The notes: generated by a model not told the origin, from the letters alone. 64,000 nucleotides of DNA from Methylobacterium phyllostachyos (GCF_900103445.1 NZ_FNHS01000010.1:1-64000), one strand, 5' to 3'. Shown: positions 19,447 through 31,063, numbered from the stretch's first letter. Numbers and translations are program-made.

Positions 19447-21138
19447 TCACGCCGCCCGGACGGTCTCCAGGAACCGGCCGACCTCGACCGTCAGGTGCTC
19501 CGACTGGCGCGACAGCTCCGAGGCCGCCCCCAGCACCTGGGTCGCGGCCGCGCCCGTCTCCTCGGCGGCCCCGGCCACGCCGGCGATGGTGCCGGTCACT
19601 TCGCCCGTCCCGATCGCGGCCTGGGCGACGTTGCGCACGATCTCCTGGGTGGCCGCGCCCTGTTGCTCCACGGCCGCCGCGATCATGGTCGCCGTCGCGC
19701 TGATGTCGCCGATCCGCCGCGTGATGCCGCCGATCGCCGCCACTGCCTGCCCGGTCGAGGTCTGGATCCGCGCGATCTGGCCCGCGATCTCCTGGGTGGC
19801 CCGGGCCGTCTGGCCGGCCAGCTCCTTCACCTCGGACGCCACGACGGCGAAGCCCTTGCCGGCCGCGCCGGCCCGGGCCGCCTCGATGGTGGCGTTGAGC
19901 GCCAGCAGGTTGGTCTGGCCGGCGATCGAGGAGATCAGCCCGACCACGTCGCCGATCCGCTCGACCGCTCCGCTCAGCTCATGGACCAGGGCGCCGGTCT
20001 GGTCCGCCTCGGCCACGGCCAGCTGGGCGATCTGGGCCGAACCGTTGACCTGCCGCCCGATCTCCTGGACGGAGGCACCGAGCTCCTCGGCGGCCGCCGC
20101 CACCGTGTTGACGTTGCTGGCCGCCTCCTCGGCCGCCGCCGCCACGGCGGTCGATTGCGCCGCCGTCTCGGCGGCGGTGCCGCTCATCACGCCCGCCGTG
20201 GCCTGCAATTCGGTCGCCGCGGACGAGACCGTGCCGATGATGCCGCCGACCGCCGCCTCGAAGCTGGCCGCCATCTGCCGCATGCCGAGCTTGCGCTGCG
20301 CCTCGGCGGCCAGGCGCGCCTGGGCGGTGTCCGCCTCGAGCTGACGTGTGTGGATCAGGTTGTCCTTGAACACCTGGACGGCCGCCGCCATGGCGCCGAC
20401 CTCGTCCCGGCGGCCGCTATAGGGCACCGCGGCACCGGTATCGCCGGCGGCCAGGATGGTCATCGCGCCCGTCATCGCCTGGATCGGCCGCGACACGCGC
20501 AGCAGCACGAACAGGGCCGCCCCGCACGCAGCCAAGAGGCTCAGGCCGATGGCGATACAGGCCGCCACGGTCGCGGAGTCGGTCGCCGCCAAGGCGCTGT
20601 CGGCATCCGCGTGGGCACCGCGCTCGTTGAGGGCGACATCCCGGGCCAGGGTGTCGCGCACCGCGTTGTACAGGTCGATGTTGGCGGGCGTGCTCATGAG
20701 CCGGACGCCCTCCGACGGCTGCCCCGCATCCGCTAGGCGCACGGCCTCGCGGCCGACGGTCTGGTAGCGCTCCCAGGCGACGCCGAACGCGTCGTAGAGC
20801 GTGCGCTCCTCGACCGAGGAGATCAGCGGTTCGTAGACCCTGCGGGTGCCGGCGAGCGCGGCGACGGCCTCGGTGAGAAGCCGGTCGGTCTCCGCACGCT
20901 GCTCGGGGCTGCCGGACAGGGTCAGGGCACGCAGCTGCGTGATGCGCACCTCGGACGCGGCGGCGCGGATATTCGTGATGGCGACGACGGAGGGCAGCCA
21001 GTTCGTGGCGACCCCGGTCACGTTGGCGCGGATGCCGCCGAGCTTCGTGATCGCGAGGGTGCCCTGGCCCGCACACAGGAGGGCCAGGAGGCCGAAGGCA
21101 GCGAACAGCGAGGTTTTCAGGGTCAGGTACGGGCGCAT
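19447..21138 (-). CDS. Methyl-accepting chemotaxis protein (563 aa)
   Basis: A chemoreceptor with an N-terminal membrane helix, a periplasmic four-helix-bundle-like sensor (about residues 35-190), a second membrane helix ([20 protein letters not shown]), a HAMP domain ([20 protein letters not shown]) and a cytoplasmic signalling domain. The hairpin tip is represented by [20 protein letters not shown] and [17 protein letters not shown]. It has no C-terminal CheR-binding pentapeptide. No che genes are nearby, so it is an orphan receptor; the ligand is unknown. Confidence 0.95.
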   Translation of the reverse strand: MRPYLTLKTSLFAAFGLLALLCAGQGTLAITKLGGIRANVTGVATNWLPSVVAITNIRAAASEVRITQLRALTLSGSPEQRAETDRLLTEAVAALAGTRRVYEPLISSVEERTLYDAFGVAWERYQTVGREAVRLADAGQPSEGVRLMSTPANIDLYNAVRDTLARDVALNERGAHADADSALAATDSATVAACIAIGLSLLAACGAALFVLLRVSRPIQAMTGAMTILAAGDTGAAVPYSGRRDEVGAMAAAVQVFKDNLIHTRQLEADTAQARLAAEAQRKLGMRQMAASFEAAVGGIIGTVSSAATELQATAGVMSGTAAETAAQSTAVAAAAEEAASNVNTVAAAAEELGASVQEIGRQVNGSAQIAQLAVAEADQTGALVHELSGAVERIGDVVGLISSIAGQTNLLALNATIEAARAGAAGKGFAVVASEVKELAGQTARATQEIAGQIARIQTSTGQAVAAIGGITRRIGDISATATMIAAAVEQQGAATQEIVRNVAQAAIGTGEVTGTIAGVAGAAEETGAAATQVLGAASELSRQSEHLTVEVGRFLETVRAA

Positions 21139-21623
21139 CGTCGGTTCCGGGAGGGGGCAACCCGAACATCCGCGACAGCACTGCCGGCGTGCAGGCGATC
21201 ACGGACGGACGGACAGTCGAGAGGACCCGGACCGGCCGCCCCATCGTCGAAGGCGCCCCCCGGGCAGCCTGAGCTACGCGCCCGGGACGTTAAAATTTAT
21301 ATTCCTGCCCGTACAAGCTAGCCAATGCAGCGATCAACTAAAATTGACTGGTCATAAAGGCCGGACACCACAGCGAATTACATTACCTACTTCCAGTTGT
21401 CCTTGCGGCCATGTTCTCCCGCATCCACGCGCCGGAGACGGCCCTTCGTCAGTCGAGGCGGCGATCCGTGCTCCCGGAGCGGCCGGTCCGGGCGTCGCGG
21501 TTGCAGTCACCCGTGCTCCGGCCAGAGAGGTTCGGCAGAAGATCCCATATTCGTGATCCGCCACGACGGAACGAGGGCTTTAAGGACGACGTCTTGCTGT
21601 ACCGATTGAATGGAGGAGACGTC
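21139..21623. other. 485-bp intergenic region
   Basis: Between the chemoreceptor and a small secreted protein. The part near 21290-21400 is clearly more A+T-rich and probably holds promoters. A candidate EcfG-type site near its right end is listed separately. Open frames here overlap on several strands without signal peptides or ribosome sites, and none is supported. Confidence 0.45.
21568..21593 (+). promoter_or_regulatory. Weak EcfG-like promoter
   Basis: GGAAC (21568-21572), 17-nt spacer, CGTC (21590-21593), one mismatch from the cGTT consensus, 31 bp upstream of the 67-residue secreted protein. Confidence 0.35.
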
Positions 21624-21827
21624 ATGCTCAAGAAATCTGCTGGCGCTGCACTGTGTGTGGCCTGCCTTTGGTCGATCACGCCCGCCCTGGCCGCGCCGAA
21701 AGAGATGCCGCAGGGCAAGCGGGATGAGATGTCCATGAAGGACACGAAGAGTTCCATGACGATGCAGCGGAAGGAGAACAAGGAGGCCAACAAGAACGTC
21801 GACAGCCTCATCACCAACCGCAAGTGA
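21624..21827 (+). CDS. Small secreted charged protein, unknown
   Basis: A 67-residue protein with a clear signal peptide (MLKKSAGAALCVACLWSITP, cleavage after ALA) and a mature part of about 43 residues rich in Lys, Met, Glu and Asn (KEMPQGKRDEMSMKDTKSSM). TGGAGGAG lies about 10 bp before the ATG. A strong hairpin follows the stop, marking it as its own transcription unit. I do not recognise a family; the mature part is probably disordered. Confidence 0.75.
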   Translation: MLKKSAGAALCVACLWSITPALAAPKEMPQGKRDEMSMKDTKSSMTMQRKENKEANKNVDSLITNRK

Positions 21828-21832
21828 CGTCA

Positions 21833-21872
21833 GATTGCTCTCCGAGGCACGATGGTGCCTCGGAGAGCAATC
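21833..21872 (+). terminator. 18-bp perfect hairpin terminator
   Basis: GATTGCTCTCCGAGGCAC and its exact reverse complement surround a 4-nt loop (GATG), 5 bp after the preceding stop codon. No T tract follows, but the stem is very stable. Confidence 0.75.
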
Positions 21873-21936
21873 GCGACGCTCGTGTCGCTAAGTTCTCATC
21901 TCCGGAGCACGGCCCACATCCGGCCGCTGGGTCGGC

Positions 21937-22200
21937 CTACACCCGGCGCCGCAGCGGGCGCGATGCGCGTCCTGTTTCGTCCGATGCCTTGTCCAGCCGC
22001 TCGGCCTCGGCCCTCACATAGGTGAGGCAGCGCCGCCGGGCCTGCAGGTCGTCGATGCGCGCGAAGGCATCCATCAGCTCGGCACAGGCGTGGAGCCGTG
22101 CGAGACGCCCTGCTTCGGCCTTGCCGCTGCTCAAGAATGCCTCGGCCGGTATGTCGAGTGCGGTCGCCAGCTGGTGCAGGATGTCTTCAGAGTTACGCAT
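21937..22200 (-). CDS. Small helical protein, possible regulator
   Basis: An 87-residue protein starting MRNSEDILHQLATALDIPAE; this start resembles the first helices of phage-type HTH regulators, where 'LATALDIPAEAF' would be the start of a recognition-like turn. The rest is helical with many Arg and Ala and ends GRASRPLRRRV. A start seven codons upstream is possible. The similarity to an HTH protein is only a visual impression; the domain would be incomplete. Confidence 0.6.
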   Translation of the reverse strand: MRNSEDILHQLATALDIPAEAFLSSGKAEAGRLARLHACAELMDAFARIDDLQARRRCLTYVRAEAERLDKASDETGRASRPLRRRV

Positions 22201-22433
22201 GCCTGAACCGCCCAGAAACACAGGCCCTCACCCCTAAGACCCAGCTTGGAATCATTCAAATCACGTGCTGGTGTGCAGCATCGCGTATGCCAAAGTCAGA
22301 CGGGCGGCCGGACCCTGACCCTTGCGGCGAAGGTGTCGCGGACCTGCCGCAATCGGGCTCGATAGCGTAGGGCTGCGCGGCGCGCTGCCTTCTCAGACCG
22401 GACGGTGCGCATGCCCTGACTTCGGAGCCCTGT

Positions 22434-23894
22434 ATGCTGTCTCGCTTCGCCTTGCCCGCCCTCGTCGCAGCCCTGCTGGCCGCCGGTCCTGCGGCGGCGC
22501 AGATGGCACGCACGGAGGCCAAGGAGACCGCGAAGGAGGGAACAGCCAGCAAGGTCGTGCCGCTGAGCAAGGCCGACGTGCAGCTCTCCTTCGCCCCCGT
22601 GGTGAAGCGGGCCGCACCCTCGGTGGTGAACGTCTATGCATCGCACGTGGACAAGCGCTCCAGCGCCCGCACCAGCGCCATGGAGGAGTTCATGCGCCGC
22701 TTCTTCGGCGAACCGGAGGGCGGACGCGGGCCCCGGGGCGACCGGGCGCAGAAATCCCTCGGCTCGGGCGTGCTGGTGGATGCCGACGGGCTGGTCATCA
22801 CGAACAACCACGTCATCGACAACATGAACGAGGTGCGGATCGCACTCGCCGACCGGCGCGAGTTCGAGGCCGCGATCGTGATGCGCGATACCCGCACCGA
22901 CCTGGCGGTGCTCAAGATCAAGGAGGCGCCGAAGGACCTCGTGCCGATGCCCTTCGGCAATGCCGACGCCCTTGAGGTCGGTGACTTCGTGATGGCGATC
23001 GGCAACCCGTTCGGCGTCGGCCAGACGGTGACGCAGGGCATCGTCTCGGCGCTGGCGCGCACCCAGGTCGGCTCGGCCGACTACCAGTACTTCATCCAGA
23101 CCGATGCGGCGATCAACCCGGGCAATTCCGGCGGCGCCCTGGTCGACCTGAAAGGGCAGCTGGTCGGCATCAACACCGCGATCTACTCGCAATCCGGCGG
23201 CAGCCACGGCATCGGATTCGCGATCCCCGTGGGCATGGTCAAGGCGGTGGTCGACGCGGCCCGCGAGGGGGCGAGCGTCGTGCGGCGGCCCTGGCTCGGC
23301 GCCCGCATCCAGAGCGTCACCCCCGACATCGCCGACAGCATGGGCCTCGACCATCCGACCGGCGTGCTGGTGGCGAGCCTGCAGCCCAAAAGCCCGGCCG
23401 ACGAGGCCGGCCTGAAGCGCGGCGACCTGATTCTCACGGTCGACGGGCAGGAGGTGGCCGACCCGGAGGCCTTCGGCTACCGCTTCGCGCTCAAGGGCAT
23501 CCAGGGCCAGACCCGGTTCGGCATCCTGCGCGGCACGACCCGCCAGACCGTCACCGTCAAGCTGGCCCCCGCGCCGGAGACGCGCCCACGCGACGTGCTC
23601 AAGGTGAAGACCCGCTCGCCGTTCCTCGGCGCGACGCTGGTCAACACCTCGCCGGCGGTGGCCGAAGAGATGCAAGTCGACTTTCCGTCCGACGGCGTGG
23701 CCGTGATGGCGGTCGACGACAATTCCGTCGCGGCCCGGGTCGGGCTGCAGAAGGGCGACCTGATCGTGGCGGTCAACGGCATGCCGATGGCGACCACCAA
23801 GGATCTCGACCGGGCCACCCGCAACAGCCTCAACGCCTGGGAGGTCACGATCAACCGCGACGGCCAGGTCATCACCTCGGTGTTCGGCGGCTGA
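22434..23894 (+). CDS. Do-family periplasmic serine protease (DegP/DegQ-like)
   Basis: A 486-residue HtrA protease/chaperone that degrades misfolded envelope proteins. Seen: signal peptide (ending AAAQ), trypsin-like domain with catalytic H126 (TNNHVID), D156 (RTDLAVLKI) and S232 (NPGNSGGAL), followed by two PDZ domains (about 290-375 and 395-480). Length and two PDZ domains match DegP/DegQ. It stands alone between unrelated genes. Confidence 0.96.
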   Translation: MLSRFALPALVAALLAAGPAAAQMARTEAKETAKEGTASKVVPLSKADVQLSFAPVVKRAAPSVVNVYASHVDKRSSARTSAMEEFMRRFFGEPEGGRGPRGDRAQKSLGSGVLVDADGLVITNNHVIDNMNEVRIALADRREFEAAIVMRDTRTDLAVLKIKEAPKDLVPMPFGNADALEVGDFVMAIGNPFGVGQTVTQGIVSALARTQVGSADYQYFIQTDAAINPGNSGGALVDLKGQLVGINTAIYSQSGGSHGIGFAIPVGMVKAVVDAAREGASVVRRPWLGARIQSVTPDIADSMGLDHPTGVLVASLQPKSPADEAGLKRGDLILTVDGQEVADPEAFGYRFALKGIQGQTRFGILRGTTRQTVTVKLAPAPETRPRDVLKVKTRSPFLGATLVNTSPAVAEEMQVDFPSDGVAVMAVDDNSVAARVGLQKGDLIVAVNGMPMATTKDLDRATRNSLNAWEVTINRDGQVITSVFGG

Positions 23895-23954
23895 TCCCCT
23901 GCCGTCGCGAGCACCCGGCTTGCGCCCTCGCCCAGGCCCGGTGTTGATGCGCGG

Positions 23955-25298
<1,344 letters not shown>

Positions 25299-25335
25299 GG
25301 GGCTAATCCCGTTTCTGGTTGATGGCTCCGGCGCC

Positions 25336-25423
25336 GTCATTGCGAGCGGAGCGAAGCCATCCAGCAGCCCCACGATTCCTGACGTCGCGCTGCCCTGGGT
25401 CACTTCGCTGCGCTCGTGATGAC
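25336..25423. repeat. Extragenic palindromic repeat, family 1 copy A
   Basis: Imperfect inverted repeat beginning GTCATTGCGAGCGGAGCGAAG and ending CTGCGCTCGTGATGAC (first motif quoted in part is a 20-mer plus one). It lies just after rarA. Three further copies occur at 27196, 42079 and 44204, always between genes. Confidence 0.8.
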
Positions 25424-25451
25424 GGCGTGGGCTGCATCAACCGAGGCCGTC

Positions 25452-25916
25452 TCACAGATCGAGTGGCGCGTTGTCGATCACCTCCTTCATCACGAAGAAG
25501 GTCCGGGTCTGGCGGACCCCCGGCAGGCCGATCAGCGTGGCGCTGTGGAGGCGGTTGAAGTCGGCCATGTCGGAGACCCGGATCTTCAGCATGTAGTCGA
25601 AGTCGCCCGCCACGAGGTGGCAGTCGAGGAGCACGGGAATCGCCCGCACGGCCGCCTCGAACTCGGAAAAGCTCTCGGGCGTGGAGCGATCGAGCACGAC
25701 GCCGACGAAGACCAGGGTGCCCCGTCCGACCCGCATCGGGTCGATCAGCGCCCGGACCGCCCGCACGAACCCGTCGGCGAACAGGCGCTGGATCCGGCGA
25801 TGGCAGGTGGCCGCGCTGGTGCCGACCCGCTCGGCGATCTCGGCATTCGCCATGCGCCCATCCGCCTGCAGCAGCCGCAGGATCTTCTGATCGATCCGGT
25901 CGAGCCCTTCGGGCAT
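25452..25916 (-). CDS. Lrp/AsnC-family regulator, probably of ACC deaminase
   Basis: A 154-residue regulator with an N-terminal helix-turn-helix (LDRIDQKILRLLQADGRMAN, AEIAERVGTSAATCHRRIQR) and a C-terminal RAM ligand-binding domain (HLVAGDFDYMLKIRVSDM). It is divergent from the ACC deaminase gene, the arrangement known for AcdR, an Lrp-type activator of acdS. I infer that role here from position and family; sequence alone cannot separate AcdR from other Lrp proteins. Confidence 0.9.
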   Translation of the reverse strand: MPEGLDRIDQKILRLLQADGRMANAEIAERVGTSAATCHRRIQRLFADGFVRAVRALIDPMRVGRGTLVFVGVVLDRSTPESFSEFEAAVRAIPVLLDCHLVAGDFDYMLKIRVSDMADFNRLHSATLIGLPGVRQTRTFFVMKEVIDNAPLDL

Positions 25917-26152
25917 GGTCGATTCTTTCAGATCAGGCCGTCAATGCGATATTCTCTGCCGTGGAATTCGACCCGGGCGCAAGCAGACCGTCTATCACGC
26001 TTGAAGATCGAGAGCACCTTTCATCGAGGATCGGGTAGTTTCTTCCTGCGCCTCGAAGACGGAGCCGGGCCTTCCAGCCCGCCCCCTCGGGGCCTCGCTT
26101 CGACGCATCCAGGGTGGAGCCCCGGGCGCGTCCCGAGATTCGGAGAGACCCG

Positions 26153-27163
26153 ATGCTGGACAAGTTCGAGCGCTATCCCCTGACCTTCGGCCCGACGCCG
26201 ATCGAGCCGCTCAAGCGCCTGACCGCCCATCTCGGCGGCGAGGTCGAACTCTACGCCAAGCGCGAGGATTGCAATTCGGGCCTCGCCTATGGCGGCAACA
26301 AGCTGCGCAAGCTCGAATACATCGTGCCGGACGCCATCGCGAGCGGGGCCGACACGCTGGTGTCGATCGGCGGCGTGCAGTCGAACCACACCCGCATGGT
26401 CGCGGCAGTCGCCGCCAAGATCGGGATGAAGTGCCGGCTGATCCAGGAGGCCTGGGTCCCCCACGAGGACGCCGTCTACGACCGGGTCGGCAACATCCTC
26501 CTGTCGCGGATCATGGGCGCGCAGACGCAGCTCGTGGATGACGGGTTCGATATCGGCATCCGCGATTCGTGGAAGCGGGCGCTCGCCGAAGTCGAGGCCG
26601 AGGGTGGCAAGCCCTACGCGATCCCGGCCGGCGCCTCGGTGCACAAGTATGGCGGGCTCGGCTATGTCGGCTTCGCCGAGGAGGTCCGGAAGCAGGAGGC
26701 TGAGATGGGCCTGCGCTTCGACTACGTGGTGGTCTGCACCGTCACGGGCTCGACCCATGCGGGCATGCTGGTGGGCTTCTCGGCCGACGGGCGCGCCCGC
26801 AACGTCATCGGCATCGACGCCTCCTGCACCCCGGCCCAGACCAAGGCCCAGGTGCTCGACATCGCCCAGAACACCGCGGCGCTCGTCGGCGCGGGCGACA
26901 TCGTGGCCGACGACGTGGTGCTCAACGAGGATTACGCCTACCCGGTCTACGGCGTGCCCTCGCAGGAGACCGTGGAGGCGATCCGGCTCTCGGCCCGGCT
27001 CGAGGGGATGATCACCGACCCGGTCTACGAGGGGAAGTCGATGCAGGGCATGATCGACCTCGTGAAGAAGGGTTTCTTCCCGAAGGGCTCGAAGGTGCTC
27101 TACGCCCATCTCGGCGGTGCGCCGGCGCTGAACGGCTACAGCTACACCTTCCGCAACGGCTGA
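26153..27163 (+). CDS. acdS: 1-aminocyclopropane-1-carboxylate deaminase AcdS
   Basis: A 336-337-residue PLP enzyme that converts the plant ethylene precursor ACC into 2-oxobutanoate and ammonia. Seen: PLP lysine K50 in [23 protein letters not shown], and the diagnostic residues E294 ([11 protein letters not shown]) and L321 (AHLGGAPAL). These separate true ACC deaminases from D-cysteine desulfhydrases, which have Ser and Thr there. The start at 26153 follows GGAGAGACCCG. The divergent Lrp gene is the likely regulator. The enzyme fits a plant-associated lifestyle. Confidence 0.95.
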   Translation: MLDKFERYPLTFGPTPIEPLKRLTAHLGGEVELYAKREDCNSGLAYGGNKLRKLEYIVPDAIASGADTLVSIGGVQSNHTRMVAAVAAKIGMKCRLIQEAWVPHEDAVYDRVGNILLSRIMGAQTQLVDDGFDIGIRDSWKRALAEVEAEGGKPYAIPAGASVHKYGGLGYVGFAEEVRKQEAEMGLRFDYVVVCTVTGSTHAGMLVGFSADGRARNVIGIDASCTPAQTKAQVLDIAQNTAALVGAGDIVADDVVLNEDYAYPVYGVPSQETVEAIRLSARLEGMITDPVYEGKSMQGMIDLVKKGFFPKGSKVLYAHLGGAPALNGYSYTFRNG

Positions 27164-27470
27164 TACCGTTTCCGGTCGAGGCCTTCGGCATCGCCGTCTT
27201 TGCGAGCGAAGCAATCCAGACAGCGCCACATCTCCTGACGTGGCGCGACCCTGGGTCACGTCGCTGCGCTCGTGATGACGGGGAGGGGCACCGCGACGGA
27301 AGCGTTCAAACGGAAGCCGTGTGAGGCGGATCAGCCCGATTTCCCACCTCCCTTCCCCCTTCGAGGCCCGCGGCGCGGGCACCTTAGGATGAGGGGGCAG
27401 AGGGGATTAGCGACTCCGGCGTGTGGTCCCCTATATGGCGGCGCGGGACCCGCACCGGAGAGGGCAGGGG
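27164..27470. other. 307-bp intergenic region with repeat
   Basis: It holds repeat family 1 copy B (27196-27279) and then about 190 bp with no recognisable element before gamma-glutamyltransferase. A promoter for that gene must lie here, but none can be named with confidence. Confidence 0.5.
27196..27279. repeat. Extragenic palindromic repeat, family 1 copy B
   Basis: Begins GTCTTTGCGAGCGAAGCAAT and ends GCTGCGCTCGTGATGAC, with the internal CCCTGGGTCACGTCGCTGCG also present in copy A. It lies downstream of acdS. Confidence 0.8.
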
Positions 27471-29240
27471 ATGATCGCACCCGCACGCGCGCTGCTCCTG
27501 GCCGCCCTGCTCGCCCTCGGCCCGCCTCCGGCCTGGGCCGCCTCGGGGCCGGCCGTGGAAGGCGAGAATGGGATGGTGGTCTCGTCCCAGCGCCTCGCCT
27601 CGCAGGTGGGCGCCGATATCCTCAAGGCCGGTGGCAACGCCGTCGATGCCGCGGTGGCGGTGGCCTATGCCGAGGCGGTGGTGAACCCGTGCTGCGGCAA
27701 TCTCGGCGGCGGCGGCTTCCTGGTGCTGCATGCGGCCGACGGCCGGAGCCGCTTCATCAATTTCCGCGAGACCGCCCCGGCAGCCGCGACCCAGGACATG
27801 TATCTCGACGCCGCCGGCAACGTCGTGAAGGGCGCGAGCCTGCGCGGCTGGAAGGCGGCGGGCGTGCCGGGCACCGTGCTCGGCCTCAACACCGCGCTCG
27901 CCCAGTACGGCACCCTGCCGCTGGCCCAGGTGATGGCGCCGGCGATCGCGCTGGCCCGGGACGGGTTCGTGCTGACCCGCGGCGACACCGACATTCTCGA
28001 ATCCGGCACCAAGCTCTTCGCCGCCCAAGCCAACGTCGCCCGCATCTTCCTGCGCCCGGACGGCAGCCCCTGGCGGCCGGGCGACCGGCTGGTCCAGGCG
28101 GATCTCGCCCGCACCCTCCAGGCCATCGCTGACCACGGCGCGGACGCGTTCTACAAGGGCGCGATCCCGGAGGCCGTGGGGGCGGCTTCCCGGGCTGGCG
28201 GCGGCCTGCTCACGGCAGCCGATTTCGCGGCTTATACGGTGACGCAAGCCGAGCCGCTGACCTGCCGCTACCGGGACGCGACGATCCTGTCGGCGCCCCC
28301 GCCCTCGTCCGGCGGCGTCACGCTCTGCGAGATCCTCGGCATCCTCGACGGCTACGATCTGCGGGCGGCCGGGTTCAACTCCGCCCGCACCGTGCACCTG
28401 ATGGTCGAGGCGATGCGGCGCGCCTATGCCGACCGCAACCTGCTGCTGGGCGATCCGGCCTTCGTCGAGAATCCCGTCGCCCGGCTGCTGTCGCCGGCCT
28501 ATACGGAAAAACTCCGAGTCTCGATCCGGCCGAACCGGGCGACCCCATCGGCCGAGATCCGCCCGGATCCAGGCCTGGAGACCCACGAGCGGGCGGAGAC
28601 CACCCACATCTCGGTGATGGACAAGGCTGGCAACGCCGCCTCGCTCACCTACACGATCAACGGCTATTTCGGCGCCGGGGTGATCGCGGGCGACACGGGC
28701 TTCTTCCTGAACGACGAGATGGACGACTTCACGGTCAAGACCGGAGTGCCGAACCTGTTCGGCCTCGTTCAGGGCACCAAGAACGCGATCCAGCCGGGCA
28801 AGCGTCCGCTCTCCTCGATGTCCCCAACGATCGTGTTGCGCGACGGCAAGGTCGCGCTGGTGGCGGGCTCGCCGGGGGGCTCGCGGATCATCACGATCAA
28901 CGCGCAGACGATCCTCAACATGCTGGATTTCGGCATGGAGCCGCAGGAGGCGGTGGACGCCCCGCGCATCCATCACCAATGGCTGCCCGACACCGTCTAT
29001 GCCGAGCCCTTCGCGCTTTCGGCCGATACGCAGGCGATCCTGCGCGGCATGGGCCACACGATCGTCGAGCAGAAGCCCTGGGGTGCAGAGGAGCTGATCG
29101 CAGTGCGCGCTGCCGCGCCCGACGCCCCGGAGGCGGCCTCCTCGGGCAACGACGCCTCGCGCACGGAGCGCATGCGCCCCGGCCTGCTCTATGGCGCCAA
29201 CGACAACCGCAGGCCAGCCGGCGCGGCCATCGGCGAGTAA
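27471..29240 (+). CDS. ggt: Gamma-glutamyltransferase (glutathione hydrolase)
   Basis: A 589-residue periplasmic Ntn-hydrolase that cleaves or transfers the gamma-glutamyl group of glutathione. Seen: signal peptide ending AWAASG, the large-subunit motif NPCCGNLGGGGF, and the autoprocessing/nucleophile threonine T377 in ERAETTHISVMDK, which becomes the first residue of the small subunit. SMSPTIVL and AGSPGGSRIIT form the oxyanion/substrate region. The ATG at 27471 follows AGGGCAGGGG. Glutathione turnover would recycle cysteine, linking loosely to the sulfur genes elsewhere in the window. Confidence 0.95.
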   Translation: MIAPARALLLAALLALGPPPAWAASGPAVEGENGMVVSSQRLASQVGADILKAGGNAVDAAVAVAYAEAVVNPCCGNLGGGGFLVLHAADGRSRFINFRETAPAAATQDMYLDAAGNVVKGASLRGWKAAGVPGTVLGLNTALAQYGTLPLAQVMAPAIALARDGFVLTRGDTDILESGTKLFAAQANVARIFLRPDGSPWRPGDRLVQADLARTLQAIADHGADAFYKGAIPEAVGAASRAGGGLLTAADFAAYTVTQAEPLTCRYRDATILSAPPPSSGGVTLCEILGILDGYDLRAAGFNSARTVHLMVEAMRRAYADRNLLLGDPAFVENPVARLLSPAYTEKLRVSIRPNRATPSAEIRPDPGLETHERAETTHISVMDKAGNAASLTYTINGYFGAGVIAGDTGFFLNDEMDDFTVKTGVPNLFGLVQGTKNAIQPGKRPLSSMSPTIVLRDGKVALVAGSPGGSRIITINAQTILNMLDFGMEPQEAVDAPRIHHQWLPDTVYAEPFALSADTQAILRGMGHTIVEQKPWGAEELIAVRAAAPDAPEAASSGNDASRTERMRPGLLYGANDNRRPAGAAIGE

Positions 29241-29246
29241 CGGGAT

Positions 29247-29350
29247 CCTAAAGGGCTCAGCCCTTTGGCGGGGTTCGGGGGCGGAGCCCCTGAAGGGCCA
29301 GGGCCCTGCCCTGGACCCGCAAAAGGTCGACGACCTTTTGAAACCGGGAC
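29247..29350. repeat. Chain of GGGC-N-GCCC hairpins, family 2 copy 1
   Basis: A run of short palindromes: AAAGGGCTCAGCCCTTT, GGGGCGGAGCCCC, CCAGGGCCCTGCCCTGG and AAAAGGTCGACGACCTTTT. It lies between the convergent ggt and purD genes and may also terminate both transcripts. Related copies lie at about 33825, 34940 and 44090. Confidence 0.7.
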
Positions 29351-29353
29351 TTC

Positions 29354-30628
29354 TCAGCCCTGCCCGGCCTCGCGCGCCACGGCCCGGTAGCCGATATCGC
29401 GCCGGCAGAACCCCTCCGGCCAGTCGATCCGCGCGACTGCTGCGTAGGCGCGATCCTTGGCGTCCGTGACGCTGTCGCCGAGCGCCGTGACCGCCAGCAC
29501 CCGGCCGCCATCGGCCAGCAGCTGCCCGTTCTCGGCGCGGGTGCCGGCCTGGAACACGAACACGCCGTCGCCCTCGGCCGCCTCGATGCCCCGGATCACC
29601 GAGCCGCGCACCACCGCCCCGGGATAGCCAGCCGCCGCCATCACCACGGTGAGGGCGGCCCGGTGGGCGTCGAATTCCAGGCTCACTCCGGAGAGGTCGC
29701 CGTCGCAGGCCGAGAGCAGGGCTGGCACGAGATCGGACGAGAGCCGGGGCATCAGCACCTGCGCCTCCGGGTCGCCGAAGCGGGTGTTGTACTCGATGAG
29801 CTTCGGCCCGTCCGCCGTGAGCATCAGGCCGGCATAGAGGATGCCGGTGAACGGGCAGCCGCGCGCCCGCATGCCGGCCAAGGTGGGCGCGATGATCTCC
29901 GCCATGACCCGGGCCTCGATCTCCGGGGTGACGACCCGGGCCGGGGAATAGGCGCCCATGCCACCGGTGTTGGGGCCGCGGTCGCCGTCGAAGACCCGCT
30001 TGTGATCCTGGGCGGTGCCGAGCGGGATGGCGCGCGTCCCGTCGCACAGGGCGAAGAAACTTGCCTCCTCGCCCACCATGCATTCCTCGACCACCACCTC
30101 GGCGCCGGGCTCGGCGAACAGGGCGGTCAACGCATCCTCGGCCTGGTCCAAAGTTTCGGCGACCGTGACGCCCTTGCCGGCGGCGAGCCCGTCGGCCTTC
30201 ACGACGATCGGAGCGCCCTGCTGGCGGACATAGGCGAGCGCCGGCTCCAGCGCAGTGAAGCGCGCGAAGGCGGCGGTGGGGATGTTGCAGGCGGCGCAGA
30301 GATCCTTGGTGAAGCCCTTCGAGCCCTCGAGCCGGGCGGCGTCACGGGTCGGGCCGAAGGCCCGGATCCCGGCGGCCTTCAGGTCATCGACCAGACCGGC
30401 GACTAGGGGCGCCTCGGGGCCGACCACCACGAGGCCGATCGATTCCGCGGCACAGAAGGCCGCCACCGCGGCGTGGTCCGAGATCGCCAGGTCCGGCCGG
30501 TTGATGCCGTGGCGGGCGGTGCCGGGATTGCCGGGCGCCGTGAACAGCCGGGTGCAGAGCGGGCTCTGGGCCAGTCGCCAGGCCAGGGCGTGCTCGCGGC
30601 CGCCCGAACCGATCAGCAGGATATTCAT
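29354..30628 (-). CDS. purD: Phosphoribosylamine-glycine ligase PurD
   Basis: A 424-residue ATP-grasp enzyme for the second step of de novo purine synthesis (phosphoribosylamine + glycine + ATP to GAR). Seen: N-terminal [32 protein letters not shown], the ATP-grasp signature [17 protein letters not shown] and [16 protein letters not shown]. Full length, no oddities. It stands alone rather than in a pur cluster, which is common. Confidence 0.97.
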   Translation of the reverse strand: MNILLIGSGGREHALAWRLAQSPLCTRLFTAPGNPGTARHGINRPDLAISDHAAVAAFCAAESIGLVVVGPEAPLVAGLVDDLKAAGIRAFGPTRDAARLEGSKGFTKDLCAACNIPTAAFARFTALEPALAYVRQQGAPIVVKADGLAAGKGVTVAETLDQAEDALTALFAEPGAEVVVEECMVGEEASFFALCDGTRAIPLGTAQDHKRVFDGDRGPNTGGMGAYSPARVVTPEIEARVMAEIIAPTLAGMRARGCPFTGILYAGLMLTADGPKLIEYNTRFGDPEAQVLMPRLSSDLVPALLSACDGDLSGVSLEFDAHRAALTVVMAAAGYPGAVVRGSVIRGIEAAEGDGVFVFQAGTRAENGQLLADGGRVLAVTALGDSVTDAKDRAYAAVARIDWPEGFCRRDIGYRAVAREAGQG

Positions 30629-30670
30629 GCGTACGCCACCATGAACCCAGGTTCTGGGCGAAGCCTGCTG

Positions 30671-30702
30671 GCGGGGAAAGGTTTTTTTCGGACTTTCCCC
30701 GC
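30671..30702. terminator. GCGGGGAAAG hairpin
   Basis: Perfect 10-bp inverted repeat with a 12-nt loop containing seven Ts, between the small secreted gene (upstream on the same strand) and purD. It may end the small gene's transcript. Confidence 0.45.
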
Positions 30703-30724
30703 TTCACGCAGCGATCCCGGCCGC

Positions 30725-31063
30725 TCAGCAGCCGGTGCACACGCTCGTGTTGATCCCGCCGCCGCGCCGGACGAAGCCGCGGGTGCCGACATGGCGCCCG
30801 GTAGAATGTCCCACTTGGTGCCCGCCATAGAGGCCCCGGTAGGGCAGGACCGGCCCGAAGGACTCGAACTGCACGTTGCGCTGAATCGACTGGTTCAGCG
30901 TGTTGTAATCCGTGACCCGCTGCTGGTTGAGCGTGCGGATCTGGCTCTGCAAAGCGAACGAGGCGTTGGCCGCGTCCGGATTGTTCTGCTGCACCTGCGC
31001 CCAGGCGGTGCCCGCCGGGAGGGCGAGCGCCAGGGCGAGGAGCGCGCGGGATGCGGCGCGCAT
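30725..31063 (-). CDS. Small secreted protein with C-terminal cysteines, unknown
   Basis: A 112-residue exported protein: signal peptide MRAASRALLALALALPAGTA (cleavage after AWA), a Gln/Asn-rich helical middle (QSQIRTLNQQRVTDYNTLNQ), and a Gly/Arg/His-rich tail ending NTSVCTGC. Two cysteines at the very end could form a disulfide or bind metal. I know no family. It has its own promoter region with a 9-bp palindrome. Confidence 0.7.
   Translation of the reverse strand: MRAASRALLALALALPAGTAWAQVQQNNPDAANASFALQSQIRTLNQQRVTDYNTLNQSIQRNVQFESFGPVLPYRGLYGGHQVGHSTGRHVGTRGFVRRGGGINTSVCTGC

Noticed and set aside
27384..30083. 899-codon open frame on the minus strand over ggt and purD
   Set aside because: It reads antisense to ggt and out of frame with purD; no domain or signal in its translation.
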